64,000 nt of DNA from Trichomonas tenax (taxonomy: Eukaryota > Parabasalia > Trichomonadida > Trichomonadidae), in contig JALKBU010000106.1 in the NCBI GenBank assembly GCA_023091735.1, positions 19,769 through 83,768 on the forward strand. Direction: 5' to 3'. Positions within the stretch are counted from its first letter, which is position 1. Every line of letters begins with the position of its first letter. The notes below the pieces were generated by a model. The model was given only the letters and a program-made list of their open reading frames with translations, was not told where the DNA came from and did not search any database. Below are positions 1 to 12,336 of this stretch, piece after piece. Made by a program: the position numbers and the translations under genes.

Positions 1-207
1 ATGTTTTGCTCACATTACGATTCAAGAAGAGAATACAAATTCATGAAGAAGGATATAGCTTGTCAGAGATATATTAATTTTGATATAAAAATAATAAAAA
101 AGAATCTGAGTGATATGGACCACAGCATTGCATGACAATATGCATTGGATTATGACTGTTATCTAGTCAAAGCACAACTAGTGAAACAGAACTGCTGATC
201 CTGTTGC

Positions 208-742
208 GTACCGAAAGTTGTCACGAAAAAGTGATATTATCTGACATGTAAACATATATTCGTCAAATAAATATTTACGTGGCATGTGATTATAAATGAT
301 TATTGGAAGAATGATATCCTATATTAGTTTAAATTTACTTTGAAAAGAAAAATTAAGTGCTTCATTGGGACTGGTAGCTAAAGTGCGAGCAATCCAGTCC
401 ACCGTTCTTCCTTTCAGACTCGATTTTCGAAATAATAAGCGATTTACTTTACAGAATGGTTCTGAAAGGAAGAACTGTGGACTGAATTGCTAGCACCTTG
501 GCTACAAGTCCCAATCAAGCATTTAATTTTGCTCTTCAGAGGCATTCTGAAATGGAAATCTTTGATTTCTTAATGATGGCGCATGAAAGGAAGATTTGTG
601 AGTTTAGCTACTAACATGCGTGGTATCTGTGTCAATGTAGTCTCCAGTTCTTCCCGTCAGACGCGATTTTGACACATAAAACCAGAAATTCCGTTAACTT
701 TACATGTCAGATAATGTTGCTTTTCGTGACAACTTTCGGTAC
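208..742. repeat. Nested inverted-repeat (foldback, MITE-like) element
   Basis: Two pairs of inverted repeats lie one inside the other. The outer arms are 208-251 and 700-742; the reverse complement of the right arm matches the left arm over about 43 bases with only a few differences, including one single-base indel. The inner arms are 351-418 and 461-528, 68 bases each with 8 mismatches (about 88 percent), separated by about 42 bases. Degraded copies of the inner arms can be seen again at about 583-612 and 643-670. No ORF of note lies inside. The structure fits a non-autonomous foldback transposon; I saw no clear target-site duplication, so the exact ends are uncertain. It could also give a long structured RNA if transcribed. 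Confidence 0.7.
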
Positions 743-2212
743 GTGACAATTTGCGATGATACAATTATAAGAATAAGACTTCAATAGAAATCAGTAAGTT
801 AAAATTAGTCCGAAATCGAAAATCACCATTGTTTTCAGCATAGAAGTTAGATGCAATGCTTAAATATAGCGACAATATGGCAAATAAGTAATGTAAATGA
901 AATCGATCGAATGTCAAAAACAAAAATTAATTTTTATTGAAGGTTTAACTGCAACAACATGTTCCAAACGGAAATACGAAAGGTCAGGTTCGGATTCTGA
1001 TCAGGTGATGTATTAATCCGACTTTCTGTTATTTTTACCAAATTATAAATAACGACCCTTGAGAGAAAGTAGAACCATTTAAATGAGGTTGTCGAAGCCA
1101 AATCCAAGAGAATTGGCTCAAATTCTTACAATATAAACTGCTCTTCAGAATATGGGAGTGAGAAAATAATTGAGACACCTCATAGAAAAATTCTATGAGT
1201 TCTATTCAAATTTTGTCAGAACCTTTCTCCCATATTTTGATTTTTAAATTTTTTCTACATGATAGAGTTTATAAAAAAAAGCCTACGAAGATGTCAGCAT
1301 GGATGGGGTATAAGCCATCATCTCATGCTGTTAGATTAAAAAATGCTACGAATTGACGGAAATATCATTGAAAAGATTTTTCGTTAGTGGCAAACGATCT
1401 GCCAATAATATAATAAGCAGAAGCAAATCAACAAAGTTGAAGATTCTGTTTTTGAAATAAAAGTAACAATTATAAGTCTACGGCATAGTGGTAATAATAT
1501 CTTCGAATTAAAGCTAAAAATTTTGAATAGCAAACAAATTTTTTTACATCAAAAATTTTCTTAATTAACACCAGTAGCTAGTTAAAAACAATTGCATTAT
1601 TTTTCAAAACCGTTTTTGATAAATTCCCTGCTTAATATTTATATATCTGTATCGAATCATATATTCCAACCAATCAGAAATATAAAATTACAGGGTTGAT
1701 CAATAAGGTACCTGTGCCTCAATTTGAAGCAAAGTGCCTCAAAATAATTGAAATGGTTTCCTAAAATAGTACTAGATGTATGATGTAGATCAATATTCTC
1801 TAATTATTTTGATGTATTCTCAATTATTTGAGAGGAAAAACACTAAAAGTGAAATTTGGACGGAAAGGATATCAGCAATATGTTGGTTATGGCATGAATT
1901 GCTCTATAGAGTTTGAAATCGGCGGAAAAGCTTGATTTTTCGAAATCGCATAATTTTATCTTTAGTGTTTTGAGCGACAACTAATTGCATCTAAATATAT
2001 TGCCTAAATTATTCATGTTTTTACTCCCAAATTCTCTTGAAATGCCAATTAAAAGATATTTTTTGAAAAAATGTTTTAGAATTAAAAAGCAGTAAAATAA
2101 GTTTTTATTCTCATAGTATATTAGTAATTATTAACTCTGACAAAAAATAATAATTTCAAAATTTGCTGATATCTGGGCTAAAACACACTATTATGATCTA
2201 TATACCATACTA
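743..2212. other. AT-rich intergenic DNA, no gene seen
   Basis: No convincing ORF, tRNA or repeat array is visible. All six frames are closed at short intervals and base composition is uniformly AT-rich. Confidence 0.5.
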
Positions 2213-2527
2213 TTAATTTGTATACCTGGATATGGGCTTAAAGCATGACCATCGCTGTGCCGCAAGTTCCAAAGATGATTCTTGTAAATTGATGTCAGGT
2301 GTTATAATGAAGGTTTGATTGTTGAATAATACTTGTCGTTGATAAGGCTCTAATGTGGCAATGAATTCAGGGCTCGTTAGAATTTTTGAAGATGTTCTTG
2401 AATTACTTCCAGTATAAATGTTTCTTCTGGGTATAAAACAGGTGTTTTTGTAAACTGAGGAAAAGTCTCGCGTAATTGGCGTTGTTGAGGTGTTTCTGAC
2501 ACCCAAAAAATGTCTTTTTGGAGCCAA
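2213..2527 (-). pseudogene. Possible gene remnant without ATG
   Basis: An open frame of about 104 codons on the minus strand has a protein-like composition, particularly the last 60 codons, but begins only at a TTG. A TCACTTTT initiator-like sequence sits directly in front of the TTG on the same strand (2528-2536). No ATG in this frame is available. I recognise no domain. It may be a decayed small gene or chance; treat as low confidence. Confidence 0.2.
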
Positions 2528-2992
2528 AAGTGAAAAAATTCAGAGATTTTTTTGGTAAAATGTCAAACATTTTTTGTCAAATGACAAAATTATCTTATTT
2601 TTTTGAAAATTTTTCCTTTTTAAAGATCTTCATCCTAGTGTGCTTCTCCATTTTTAGCACAGTGATGTAAACTTATTTTACAATTGTGAACCCACTCTGC
2701 TTCTATTTAACCCCCTGTACATTGAATTTTGCGTGAAAAATTGAATGATCTCTCATAAACATAAAGGTATTTTAAATCGCAATAATTTGTGGAATATTGG
2801 CTACTATACCTTCACAATTTCAAATTTTGATATCATTCTCTATTTAAGTAGCGCGATATAAATTCTCTGAAAATAATCTCCCCATTCAATTTTTCAAACA
2901 TCAAAATTTTAAATCCATATTTCTACGCGGTTATGTGTCAACGTATTTCCAATTCAATGTGATTTCTTAAAAAAAACTGACAATCAATTTAA

Positions 2993-5900
2993 ATGTTTTC
3001 TTTTTTGTTTTTTATTGCTTCCAGACAACAGCCAAACATCGATGCTAATGTTCTCAACGAAGCTGAAGACACACCCATCTTCAAGTTCTTACCTTCTGAA
3101 GAAGGAATTACCGATATTGATGGCAGATTCAACGTCGATACTACAATTAATGGAGTAACAATTTCTAACTCAAATCGCCAGCTTCGTGAATATTTCACTT
3201 GCTCAGTCACAGTAACTAATTCCGAATATTTAAATAACTTCGCTTTCGGATCTGGTCTTGCCGTCGGTACTGGTGGTGCACTCTTCTTTTCAGTTAGCGA
3301 AGCCGTTATCACAAATACAAATTTCAAGTCTAATTCTGCTATTACTGGTGGCGCCATTGGTTCAATTGTCTCAAGCTTGCTAATCGATACTTCTGATGAC
3401 TCAAAAACATTTACATTAAATAAAGCTTTCACATATGGTGGTGCCATTTATTTCTAGGCAATTCCAAAATCATCCAGTGCTGAAGTACGCCTGAAATTCC
3501 AAGCATTCAGATACACATTCCAATCCAATACAGCCGAGCAAACAGGTGGTGCCATTGCAATCATATCAGATTCTGACGCATACCTTGAAGCTCTTAAGAT
3601 TAAACAAAATGCAGCTTTGGACCAAGGTGGTGCTATTTATATTGTCAACACAGATGCCAAAATTTACAAATGCATAATCTGGCAAAATAAAGCAGGTGAG
3701 AAACCAACAGAAACCAATAAATTAGCACAACTAGAGAAGAATATTGCTGCTAGATTTAGAGGTCGTGGATGTGGTGGCGTTGCATTCATCTCAACATTCC
3801 GTGAACATTCTTTAATAACACAGTCAAACTGCTTCAAGAACAATTTAATGTTCAATGGTGTTCAGCAAGTACTTGACAGTGATACCGTTGCTAGTGGTTC
3901 ACGGAAAGGATCTGATATAATGATGGAAGGTAAGGTGTACTGGCAATCAATGACTGATATGTTACCCACCATTGATACAACAACAATATACATCGGAACC
4001 AGATCGTTATATCGCCAGGCTATTTACTCCCCGCAGCCATTTGAGTCCGATAGTGCGTGCAGTGGTTTAACCACCCTTTCTACGGCACAAGGTACTACTT
4101 CGATCACATGGGCAAGTTCTAAAAATGCTGGCAATGCTGTAGCATCAAGCGTACCAAGCCCATCCGCATTCATTTATAAGGCAACACCAATCACACGTCT
4201 CCCATATGCCACAACCAAATCATATACCAAATATCCAACAACAAAAAGAGCATGGACAAAGACATTCACATTTTCAGTTGCTAGAACTCCATTTTACACA
4301 CCAAAGACAACACCGTCGACAACACCAAAGACAACACCAGCAACAACACCAAAGACAACACCAATACCGACATTAGCTGCCACAGCAACTCCAGAGCCAA
4401 CAGCACAAACACCTAAACCAACAAAGAATCCTCTGATTACAAACACACAGACATACACATACACATATACAACTGGAGGTGAGAATGTTTTATCTTACAG
4501 CTCATTTAAGGCATCATTCGGAGCAGGTGCCACTTCTTTCTTCACATATACAAATGCACTTTCTCCGGTAAAATCTGGAACAACAATTGCTTTCACATTA
4601 GGTACTTCAGTAACCATTACAGTCACGAGCTTTTCTACACCAATTAATACTGATATTCTTGTACCAGTTTACGCTCAAGTTGCAAGCACATTTAAGGCGA
4701 ATCCATTTGACACAGATTTTCGTTTCTATACCTTCTCCAGTGTTGCAGCAGCGCGCTCAGTTTTATCAGCAACAATGACAACTTTAGACGGTACGTTTAC
4801 CAAAGGTTCAGGATTTAATTATGCCGATGAAATTTTCATCTATAAGGAAATATCAACCAGTATTTATACATACACTGTAGTAGGCGGCAAACTCTCTTTG
4901 TCATTCGCTACCAAAGCCTATTCATTACTCCAAACTAGCAAGAGCAGTGCTGATGAATATTGGACAGTTTCAATTATTGCAGGCGAAACATTCACGACAG
5001 TTACATCAAAACGAGCCGATTACATTGGAAACACATTTACAACAGTTGCTGTTTCTATATCAACGCCATCCGAGTACACAGGATATGTTCCATCACTTCC
5101 AACAACAAACACAAATACACAGATTACAACATATACCGCATCTTATGTTGAAGTCGAAACAGTTTACTACTACTCCGGCTTCCAGTCAGCAACAGCCAAC
5201 ACATACACAATTATTTATGTTCCAGCGATTTCTAACACATTCACTTATACAAAAGCAACATATACTTATACAGCAGTTACAACATTCGCTCAAACATATT
5301 CTTCTGTTTCCGACGGTCAAATATTCCTTTCATACGTCACATACGTTACAAAGTATACTAAGGAGACTCTTTCACAATTAACTAAAACTATAGACACAAT
5401 TTATGCCTCTGCTATGCTGACACTAAGTACGACAGATTCATCTTATTACATGACAAACGCTGCAGGTTCAACATACACATACACAGAATCAACAATCACC
5501 CTGGCCGATATTACACAGAAGACACTCACAAACTTCTATAGTGCCTCTTTCACAATGACATCTACCTTCTGCTTCACGAACCTTGCAAATGGCGCTAAGA
5601 CAATTACTTACAAGTTTACGGAACATATCTTAGGAACTGTTCAAGTCCCAACCAATATTTATGTGACGAACTCTGTTATCAATGTTGTTAAGCAGACATC
5701 TACAACAGCTATCATTGCATCCTCTACAACTGTTTCGATTTTAGCGTACACACTTTCCAAGTATCCTGATCCAGCACCGTTAACACCAATGTCTGATATT
5801 CCTAAACAGTCTTTCTCGGATATCCTTTATACCCAGACGACGGGTCCATCATTGGCGTATGCTAACGTTAACACAATAACCACTGTTTTAACTAAGTATT

Positions 5901-8584
5901 ACTCTACAGATATTCCTTCAGAATTCGTTTCTAACATTTGGACACAGATAGGAATCTACAAGTCAACATTCCACAACAACAATTACATCTGGACGTCAAC
6001 AATGACTGTTACGCAGCATGTTACAAAGCTGAATAAAGGTAGAACATGGATCCATACTGTTATTGAAACATCATTCAACGGAATGACCGAAACTATTATT
6101 CAAAATGGTATATTTAGTACAATTGTTACGAATTCAGGCGTTAGCAAGGTCGATAAACAGGCTGCTACAATTACAATAACAACAGTTGCTTTCACCACAT
6201 TATCGCCATCCACTTACCATCTCATTAAAACGAAATCACAGATCCCAGTCGGCACTGTAACAACTAAGAACACACTCACAATCATTCAATATCCAATCAG
6301 CACTTGGTCAAATAATGCTATCGTTGAAACCACAACTTCTACAGCTACTATGACAATGACCAATGTAATTTCAACTTCATTGTCATGGTTCTTTGCCACA
6401 GAGAGTATCCTTGATATTCCAGGTTACACAGAATCAAATGTTGCTGCTATCGAAACAGCTACAAATGCTGCTGCTACAACTATTGTTTCATACATTCTTT
6501 CAACGACCAACTTAGCTGCTCGACCATCAGATGTTATTATTCCAGAAGCAACAAAGAATCTTCTCGTTATCTCCACAAGTACTATCACAGAAACATATGC
6601 TGAAACAGACACTACATACATAACTTACAGTAAAAACAGTACAACTTTAACAAAGAGTTCCATCTTTGAGATTTACACGAAGGATACAATTTACACTAGC
6701 ACATACACTATTTTGGATAACAAACCAGTCTTTACCTACACAATTGCTGATACATACTTCTATACTTTCATTGACTATAAGACGAATGATCCTAAGGTTA
6801 TGGAATCATATGTTTCCAAAGTTATCGAAAACGGAAAAACCTTCACTGCCTACACAACAGAAACAAATGGTGAATCCGCAGTTTATACGTTCACTTATTC
6901 TCTTTCCACTGTTCAGACACTTGTTCAACAAAATGCTCAGACGAATACAATTGTTTTCTCAGGAACTCAGTACGGAGGTAACCAAGAGAGTCTTACAATC
7001 CTCACTTACACTGGTAGTGCAACATTATTCATCACAACAATCGGAGGAGTACCAACAGGCACATGGACAGTCACTCTTGTTCCAACATTCACTCAAATCA
7101 CCACTGATGCCACACTGACAGTTTTTCCAATATCCAGTACTGTTTCTACCCAGTACAATGTTATTTCTGGAAGCAATGCTTATGCATCATCAACTATAGC
7201 TAAGCCACCAGGTACACCAGAGATTACGCCATCTATAACACCAAATCCATCTCTCGGCCCAGGTAGCACATGGGTATGGGAGCCATCCAATTCACCAATC
7301 TATACAAATACAGTTATTTCATTCGTAAAGAGTAGTGTCATGGTTGTATTCCCAAGCAAAGAATACTTTGTGCCAACTGCAACCATTGGCCCAACATCTA
7401 CATTCACAAACACTCTTCAAAATGGAGTTATGACAAACATCTACACGTACACAAATATATCAATGATTACAATTACAACAACTGTTCTCTCAGGTAATCC
7501 ACTCAGCCCTGTCGTTATCTCTGCAGCTACTGAAGTTACAACCAATACAGATACATCTACATTTACAATTATCCCTGTCATGAACTCTTCCAAGAATGGT
7601 GATCCTTTCTTAAAGGTTACAGTTGTAAGTCATCCTTCATCTCTTATCACTAACACATATGTCCAGACATTGACTCCAACATGGGCATCAATTCCATCAG
7701 CCATCTCCAATATGTATACTTACACCCAAACACCAACAAATATGTTTACTGTTATCACAATTGATGGCCAAGCAAAGACAACACTCACTGTTACACTCAC
7801 TAACTCAATTATCACTACTCTAACAACATATACTGGTGGATACACATGGATTTATCAGACATCATCATTCTACACAAATACACTCACTGCTACAAATACA
7901 CCAACAGAAACAGCCACATACTATATCCTTCCATTGGCCTCACCAACCCCACTTCCAACTGCAACTCCACTTCCAACAGAAACTCCTATTGCCACACTCT
8001 GGCCTTCTCCATCACAGTCTCCACTTCCAAGAAGAACATTGGTTCCAGATCCTAACAAGAAGACAACACTCACCTCATCTGCTACTGAGACTGAATCCAG
8101 CGTATTCACAACAGTTATGACTACGACATCTACTGTTACGACAGTCACGATTGATAAGTCAGAATTATCAACAACCTTGTACTACGAAGTGCCAACACAG
8201 TCAATGACAATCACATATGTTACAGTTTACATTACTGTGGCAACAGAGGCTTCAGCCGATTCTGGTAATGATTCCAAGAAGAACAATATGCTTCCAATTA
8301 TCATCGGTGCTGCTTGTGGTGGTCTCATTTTGCTTCTCGCAATTATCCTTATCATCGTCCTTGTCAACAAGAAGAAGGGCGGCGAAGAAACAGAAGATTC
8401 TGCTGTCGAAATGAATGAAGAAACAGTACTTCATATCCCAGATACATCTTCTAATGGTCCAGTTACTAATGATAACCCATTATGGACAACATCAGTTCTT
8501 GGTGATACAGATGATCCATTCAATAAGGACTTCGAAGAAGACGCAATAGAAGGATTCTTCAATGTTCACAACATTGTTGAATAA
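2993..8584 (+). CDS. Pmp-like giant surface protein, mucin-like stalk, in-frame TAG
   Basis: A predicted type I surface protein of about 1863 codons. The ATG at 2993 follows a TCAATTTAA initiator-like site and opens a hydrophobic signal peptide. The N-terminal part carries repeated GGA(I/L) and FxxN pairs (around residues 95, 118, 148, 185 and 212), the signature of Chlamydia-type polymorphic membrane protein beta-helices, a known trichomonad surface family. A long Thr/Ser/Tyr-rich stalk follows, with TPKTTP-type tandem repeats near 4296-4390 and PLPTATPLPTETP near 7950-7985, likely heavily O-glycosylated. A single transmembrane helix lies near residues 1766-1790 (8289-8370), then a basic stop-transfer KKK and an acidic cytoplasmic tail with NPLW and DPF, which resemble endocytic sorting motifs. 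A single TAG at 3455-3457 interrupts an otherwise continuous frame, so the coding body from 3458 or 3617 onward is intact. It is either a recent nonsense allele, readthrough, or an assembly error. Confidence 0.8.
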
Positions 8585-8895
8585 ACAAATTTTATTTTTT
8601 CGGGAATCATTTACCTCAGAATAAAAATTTAATTAAAATTTTTTTTTGAAATATCATTTTTTAATTGTTGTCACATAATTTTAAAAATTGTTATGCAATC
8701 ATATTATCTGACACATAAAATACAATTTTGTCAGGTAAAGGGTTAATTTGACAAGTAAACATTTAAAATTTGACACATAACTATTTGCCATGTAATATTC
8801 TATTTGACATATAAAATATCATTTGCCAAATGTTTTTGTCATATAAATTAAATTTTGGGCATGTAATTTATATGAAAAAATGAACGTTTAAAAAT
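8585..8895 (+). promoter_or_regulatory. Array of about 20-bp phased TGACATRTAAA-like motifs
   Basis: Nine degenerate copies of a TGACATATAAA-like motif start at 8709, 8729, 8749, 8771, 8786, 8805, 8824, 8837 and 8856. Steps are mostly 19-22 bp, about two turns of the helix. The array fills the spacer between the surface-protein stop and the ATG of the next gene, so it may be the promoter of the APC5-like gene. The same motif recurs in front of other genes in the window. Confidence 0.5.
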
Positions 8896-10440
8896 ATGAA
8901 ACCCGAAGACATTTGCGCACTTTTCCTTGCGTCATCGTTCATAGAATTTGTTGATGAGATGGACGATGCGACAAACCTCGAAATTATGACGGATTTCCTC
9001 AAAATCTGCGAAGCTTCGCGTCATCAAGATATTTCTTTCGGACATTTCAAGAATATCATTGAAAATTCTTCAGAAAATGTACAAAATTCATATCAGAACT
9101 ACGTTGCACTATTTTTGAAATCTTATATAATGGTTGTGAAAGAAATAAATGAATTAATGAACCGAATAAAGGTCAGCGTTCAGTCTCCACTTGGAATTAT
9201 TGTTTACAACAACCTTCATAATCTTGATGTGACTCCAATTTTCTCTGTCGCCAAAATAACAGCGAATTTTATGAATTGGATATCAAATAATGAAATAAAC
9301 CCAATTCCTCTGCTTCTAGAGCCAGATTATCTATTCAACAAAAAACCACTCCCTACAATTTTGTCTCCATTCCCTTCATATCCAATACCAACGCAAAATG
9401 ATGAAGAATTTGAGCAGCTTTTACGGAAATACAGCGATAAGTCTCCACAAGCACTACTTTATCTCGCTATTAAACACTCAAATGAACGAAAAACATCACT
9501 TGCTCTTGAAGAAGCTTCTTCATTATGCTTGAGTATGTCTAAATCAAGTGACGAGAGTATAAGGAGTCGTTCCTCAGTGGCCTTATCGCAAATATACAAT
9601 GAAATCGGTCTAAAAGACGATTCTGTTCTTGCAATTAACGAATCAATTGATGGAGCTAAAAATTTAGACGATCCATCAATTCTTTCATCAGCCGTCGCCA
9701 TGAAGGCCATTCTCGAAGACACACCTGAGCTCTGGAAGCACGCAGCGAATCTTGCAGATCCACATCCTCAATCAACAGTTCATGCAGCTTTATCTGAGGA
9801 AAATGGACTCGCTAAGGCACTGAAAACAAAGTGGCCATATGTTGCTGCATCTGTTTACACTTCATTAGGCAAAGAAGATTCATCTCGATTTGCTGAATGT
9901 CTGCCTCCAAATTCACAGTATCTTCCACTTGTTGTTGAATCATTAGTTTCATCGGGAAAGTGGAAAGAAGCAGCAAGCATTTTAATGCAATTTGATATTG
10001 GATTTACTGAAGTTCGAGCAACTTCCATTGCATTCTGTGCCTTGTTTAGCGATGTATGCGGATTTACTGAATCTAGCGAGTTTTATAGAGATGAACTTAA
10101 TGAAATTTTGCAAATTGATGTTGGACACTTTTCTGATGTCAAGAAATGTCTGAAAAGAACCGCTGATATGTGGAGGACCAATGTTGCTGATGAGAACATC
10201 ATTGCTTCCAGAAATATTTTAATTGCTGCAAAATGGGTTACAAACAACGCCAACACAGCAGAAAAAGTTGCATCAGCGGCAAAATTTGTGAATAACGTCC
10301 ATGCATATTCTCTGATTCCAATATTAATTGAAAAATCTCAAAAATATGGAATTGAAGTTCATCTAAGTTCTACCCGCACTGAACTTGACACGCTTGATTA
10401 TGAGCAGATGATAAAAAGAATTAGCTGTTTGTGTGAATAA
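8896..10440 (+). CDS. APC5: APC5-like anaphase-promoting complex subunit
   Basis: A 514-residue, mostly helical protein. A stretch near residues 70-100 (VALFLKSYIMVV) resembles the conserved N-terminal helical domain of APC5. A TPR-like block follows at about residues 180-280 (QALLYLAIKHSNERKTSLAL), with the small/large pattern of APC5 repeats, then a conserved-looking ELWKHAANLADPHPQS segment. APC5 is a scaffold of the APC/C ubiquitin ligase that drives mitotic exit. It is shorter than animal APC5 (about 750 residues), which is common for protist orthologues. The ATG is the first in frame; it sits directly behind the phased motif array. The call rests on motif likeness read by eye; another TPR scaffold protein is possible. 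Confidence 0.55.
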   Translation: MKPEDICALFLASSFIEFVDEMDDATNLEIMTDFLKICEASRHQDISFGHFKNIIENSSENVQNSYQNYVALFLKSYIMVVKEINELMNRIKVSVQSPLGIIVYNNLHNLDVTPIFSVAKITANFMNWISNNEINPIPLLLEPDYLFNKKPLPTILSPFPSYPIPTQNDEEFEQLLRKYSDKSPQALLYLAIKHSNERKTSLALEEASSLCLSMSKSSDESIRSRSSVALSQIYNEIGLKDDSVLAINESIDGAKNLDDPSILSSAVAMKAILEDTPELWKHAANLADPHPQSTVHAALSEENGLAKALKTKWPYVAASVYTSLGKEDSSRFAECLPPNSQYLPLVVESLVSSGKWKEAASILMQFDIGFTEVRATSIAFCALFSDVCGFTESSEFYRDELNEILQIDVGHFSDVKKCLKRTADMWRTNVADENIIASRNILIAAKWVTNNANTAEKVASAAKFVNNVHAYSLIPILIEKSQKYGIEVHLSSTRTELDTLDYEQMIKRISCLCE

Positions 10441-11910
10441 ATATTTAAAATGTATATATATTTTTACATTATTTAATACATTAGAAGGCATAAAGCAATT
10501 CAATTAAAGTTCATTTTTAGTATAAAAGAAATATATCATCGTTATAAATTTAAATTTCGGTTTGGAATCTAATTTTGCAAATGACGCAACTACTTATAAC
10601 ATCATATTTTGAGTATATAAATTGAATTATATGTCCATATTATTAAATTTGTTTTAAAATATTCAACTCAACATTGCAATTTGTTGATCTATAAACATAA
10701 ATTATTCACATTAATAAAAAATCATTATTGTGATTGATTGATGAAGCTGAAATTGTATTATAACAATAGATTCGTATAGAATATTTGTTATCTTTATCAT
10801 TGATTAATTTTATAACTTGTTTATATTAGTAACATATTTAAAAGGAATATTTAAATCTATGATTAAAGTATTTGATATGTTATTAGTTCACATACAAGAA
10901 AATATTGAAAATAAAAATAATCTTTAATATTCAAGGGCATATATATGAAAACTATTTTTGTTTGACCCATAAAGTGATTTTATATTGTTGGAATTGAAAA
11001 AGATTATAAATATATTGATTCATGAAAAAAAATAAACATTTTTCATGCATATACAGCAGGAACATTTAATTCGTTTTCATTATATATAAATCTCTCGTCA
11101 TCAATGCATTTGGCTAAATAAATGTTTGAATTTATTTGTATAAGATAATGAATAGTCGATTTAATCCGTATTTAATGATTCTAAAATTTTTGAATGATTG
11201 AGTTATGCTGATTATTACCTTTATTAGTCCTAAAAACTAATCAAAATATGAAAATAATTTTGGAATTAATTGAAACAAAGACATTATTACGATATAATTG
11301 ATATAACTGTTTTGCATAAAAAATATGAATTGATGTACGCCAATATAAATCTTATATAATGCATTGTGAGGAAAAATATTAATTTAATCATTGAAAATAG
11401 TGTTTTTTAAAGTAAAATCATGATGGTAACACCATGTGCTGATCAACGGCAATCAAAAAGTATCACAAAAACAATATATCATCGATAAAAACAAAAACTC
11501 ATTTGCGATATTATTGACAATAGTTATTTTGAAGAAAAAACATTTTTCGAAACATATTCCAAACGTCCAAAAGACACCAAATTTCGTCAATCAAACGATT
11601 GGCCATATCACATCTTTTTTACAATTCCAAAATTTTAAGATAATGTGGCTTTTCCCGCGAAAATAACTTTAATGGGTCCCAAAGATGCTATATACGACGT
11701 GCCAACATTCAGATTTTAGACGATATTTTAAATTTTTCTCAAAAATTGTAAAATCAGGGTTTTTTGGACATATAGAGCCTATTTTATGTTTTTAAGCGAG
11801 AGAAATATTTGAGAGCAGTTAACAAAAAATTGAATATGTCAAATTAGCCGACCCTTCTCAATTTTGAGAAAGAAATAATTCATTCATTTTTTCATCTTTC
11901 GTGGAATACC
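10441..11910. other. AT-rich intergenic DNA
   Basis: About 1.5 kb without a supportable gene. A 76-codon open frame at 11436-11666 does not start with ATG and has a non-coding, Asn/Lys/Phe-rich composition. The last 50 bases contain several TCATTT-type initiator candidates for the Myb gene that follows. Confidence 0.5.
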
Positions 11911-12336
11911 ATGTCAAGCGTATACAACAGATTCGATGAGAGGGACGACAACAAGCTGAGGGAGCTTGTAAGACAGTACGGCGACAGCAACTGGAAGTTA
12001 ATCGCTTCTAAGATGCCAGGAAGGAACAAAAGGCAGTGCAGAGACAGGTGGATGAGGTACTTGGCCCCCACAGTCAACCACTCTCCATGGTCCCAACAGG
12101 AGGACGATTTGTTGATGAATTTGGTCCCAAAGATGTATCCAAAATGGAGAGAGATCTCAAAGTACTTCGATGGAAGAAATGATATACAGACAAAGAACAG
12201 ATATAAAGTGATCTGCAACAGGATCAAAAATGAAGCGCCAACAGTTGTTAATCCAATTCCAACTTTCGACGTCTTAGATAGCTTCGAAATTGAGGATAGC
12301 TTTGGACTTTTCGACGAATTTTGTACTATTGAATAA
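11911..12336 (+). CDS. Two-repeat Myb DNA-binding protein (R2R3-like)
   Basis: A 141-residue protein made of two tandem Myb/SANT repeats and a short acidic tail. Repeat 1 (about residues 5-51) ends in the diagnostic recognition-helix pattern NKRQCRDRWMRYL; repeat 2 (about 57-105) starts WSQQEDDLL and ends TKNRYKVI. Small proteins of this build are an expanded transcription-factor family in trichomonads, some of which bind gene promoters such as that of the ap65-1 gene. The C-terminal 30 residues are acidic and Phe-rich, possibly an activation region. The DNA is richer in GC than its surroundings, in line with real coding sequence. Target genes cannot be told from sequence. Confidence 0.9.
   Translation: MSSVYNRFDERDDNKLRELVRQYGDSNWKLIASKMPGRNKRQCRDRWMRYLAPTVNHSPWSQQEDDLLMNLVPKMYPKWREISKYFDGRNDIQTKNRYKVICNRIKNEAPTVVNPIPTFDVLDSFEIEDSFGLFDEFCTIE

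Noticed and set aside
4437..4452. ACAAACACACAG resembling the trichomonad 3' splice motif ACTAACACACAG
   Set aside because: It lies inside an open, Thr-rich coding frame, has no GTATGT donor upstream and comes from ACA codons.
4947..5381. 144-codon plus-strand ORF rich in His and Gln
   Set aside because: It is a shadow of the Thr-rich surface gene in another frame; composition follows from ACA/CAA-type codons.
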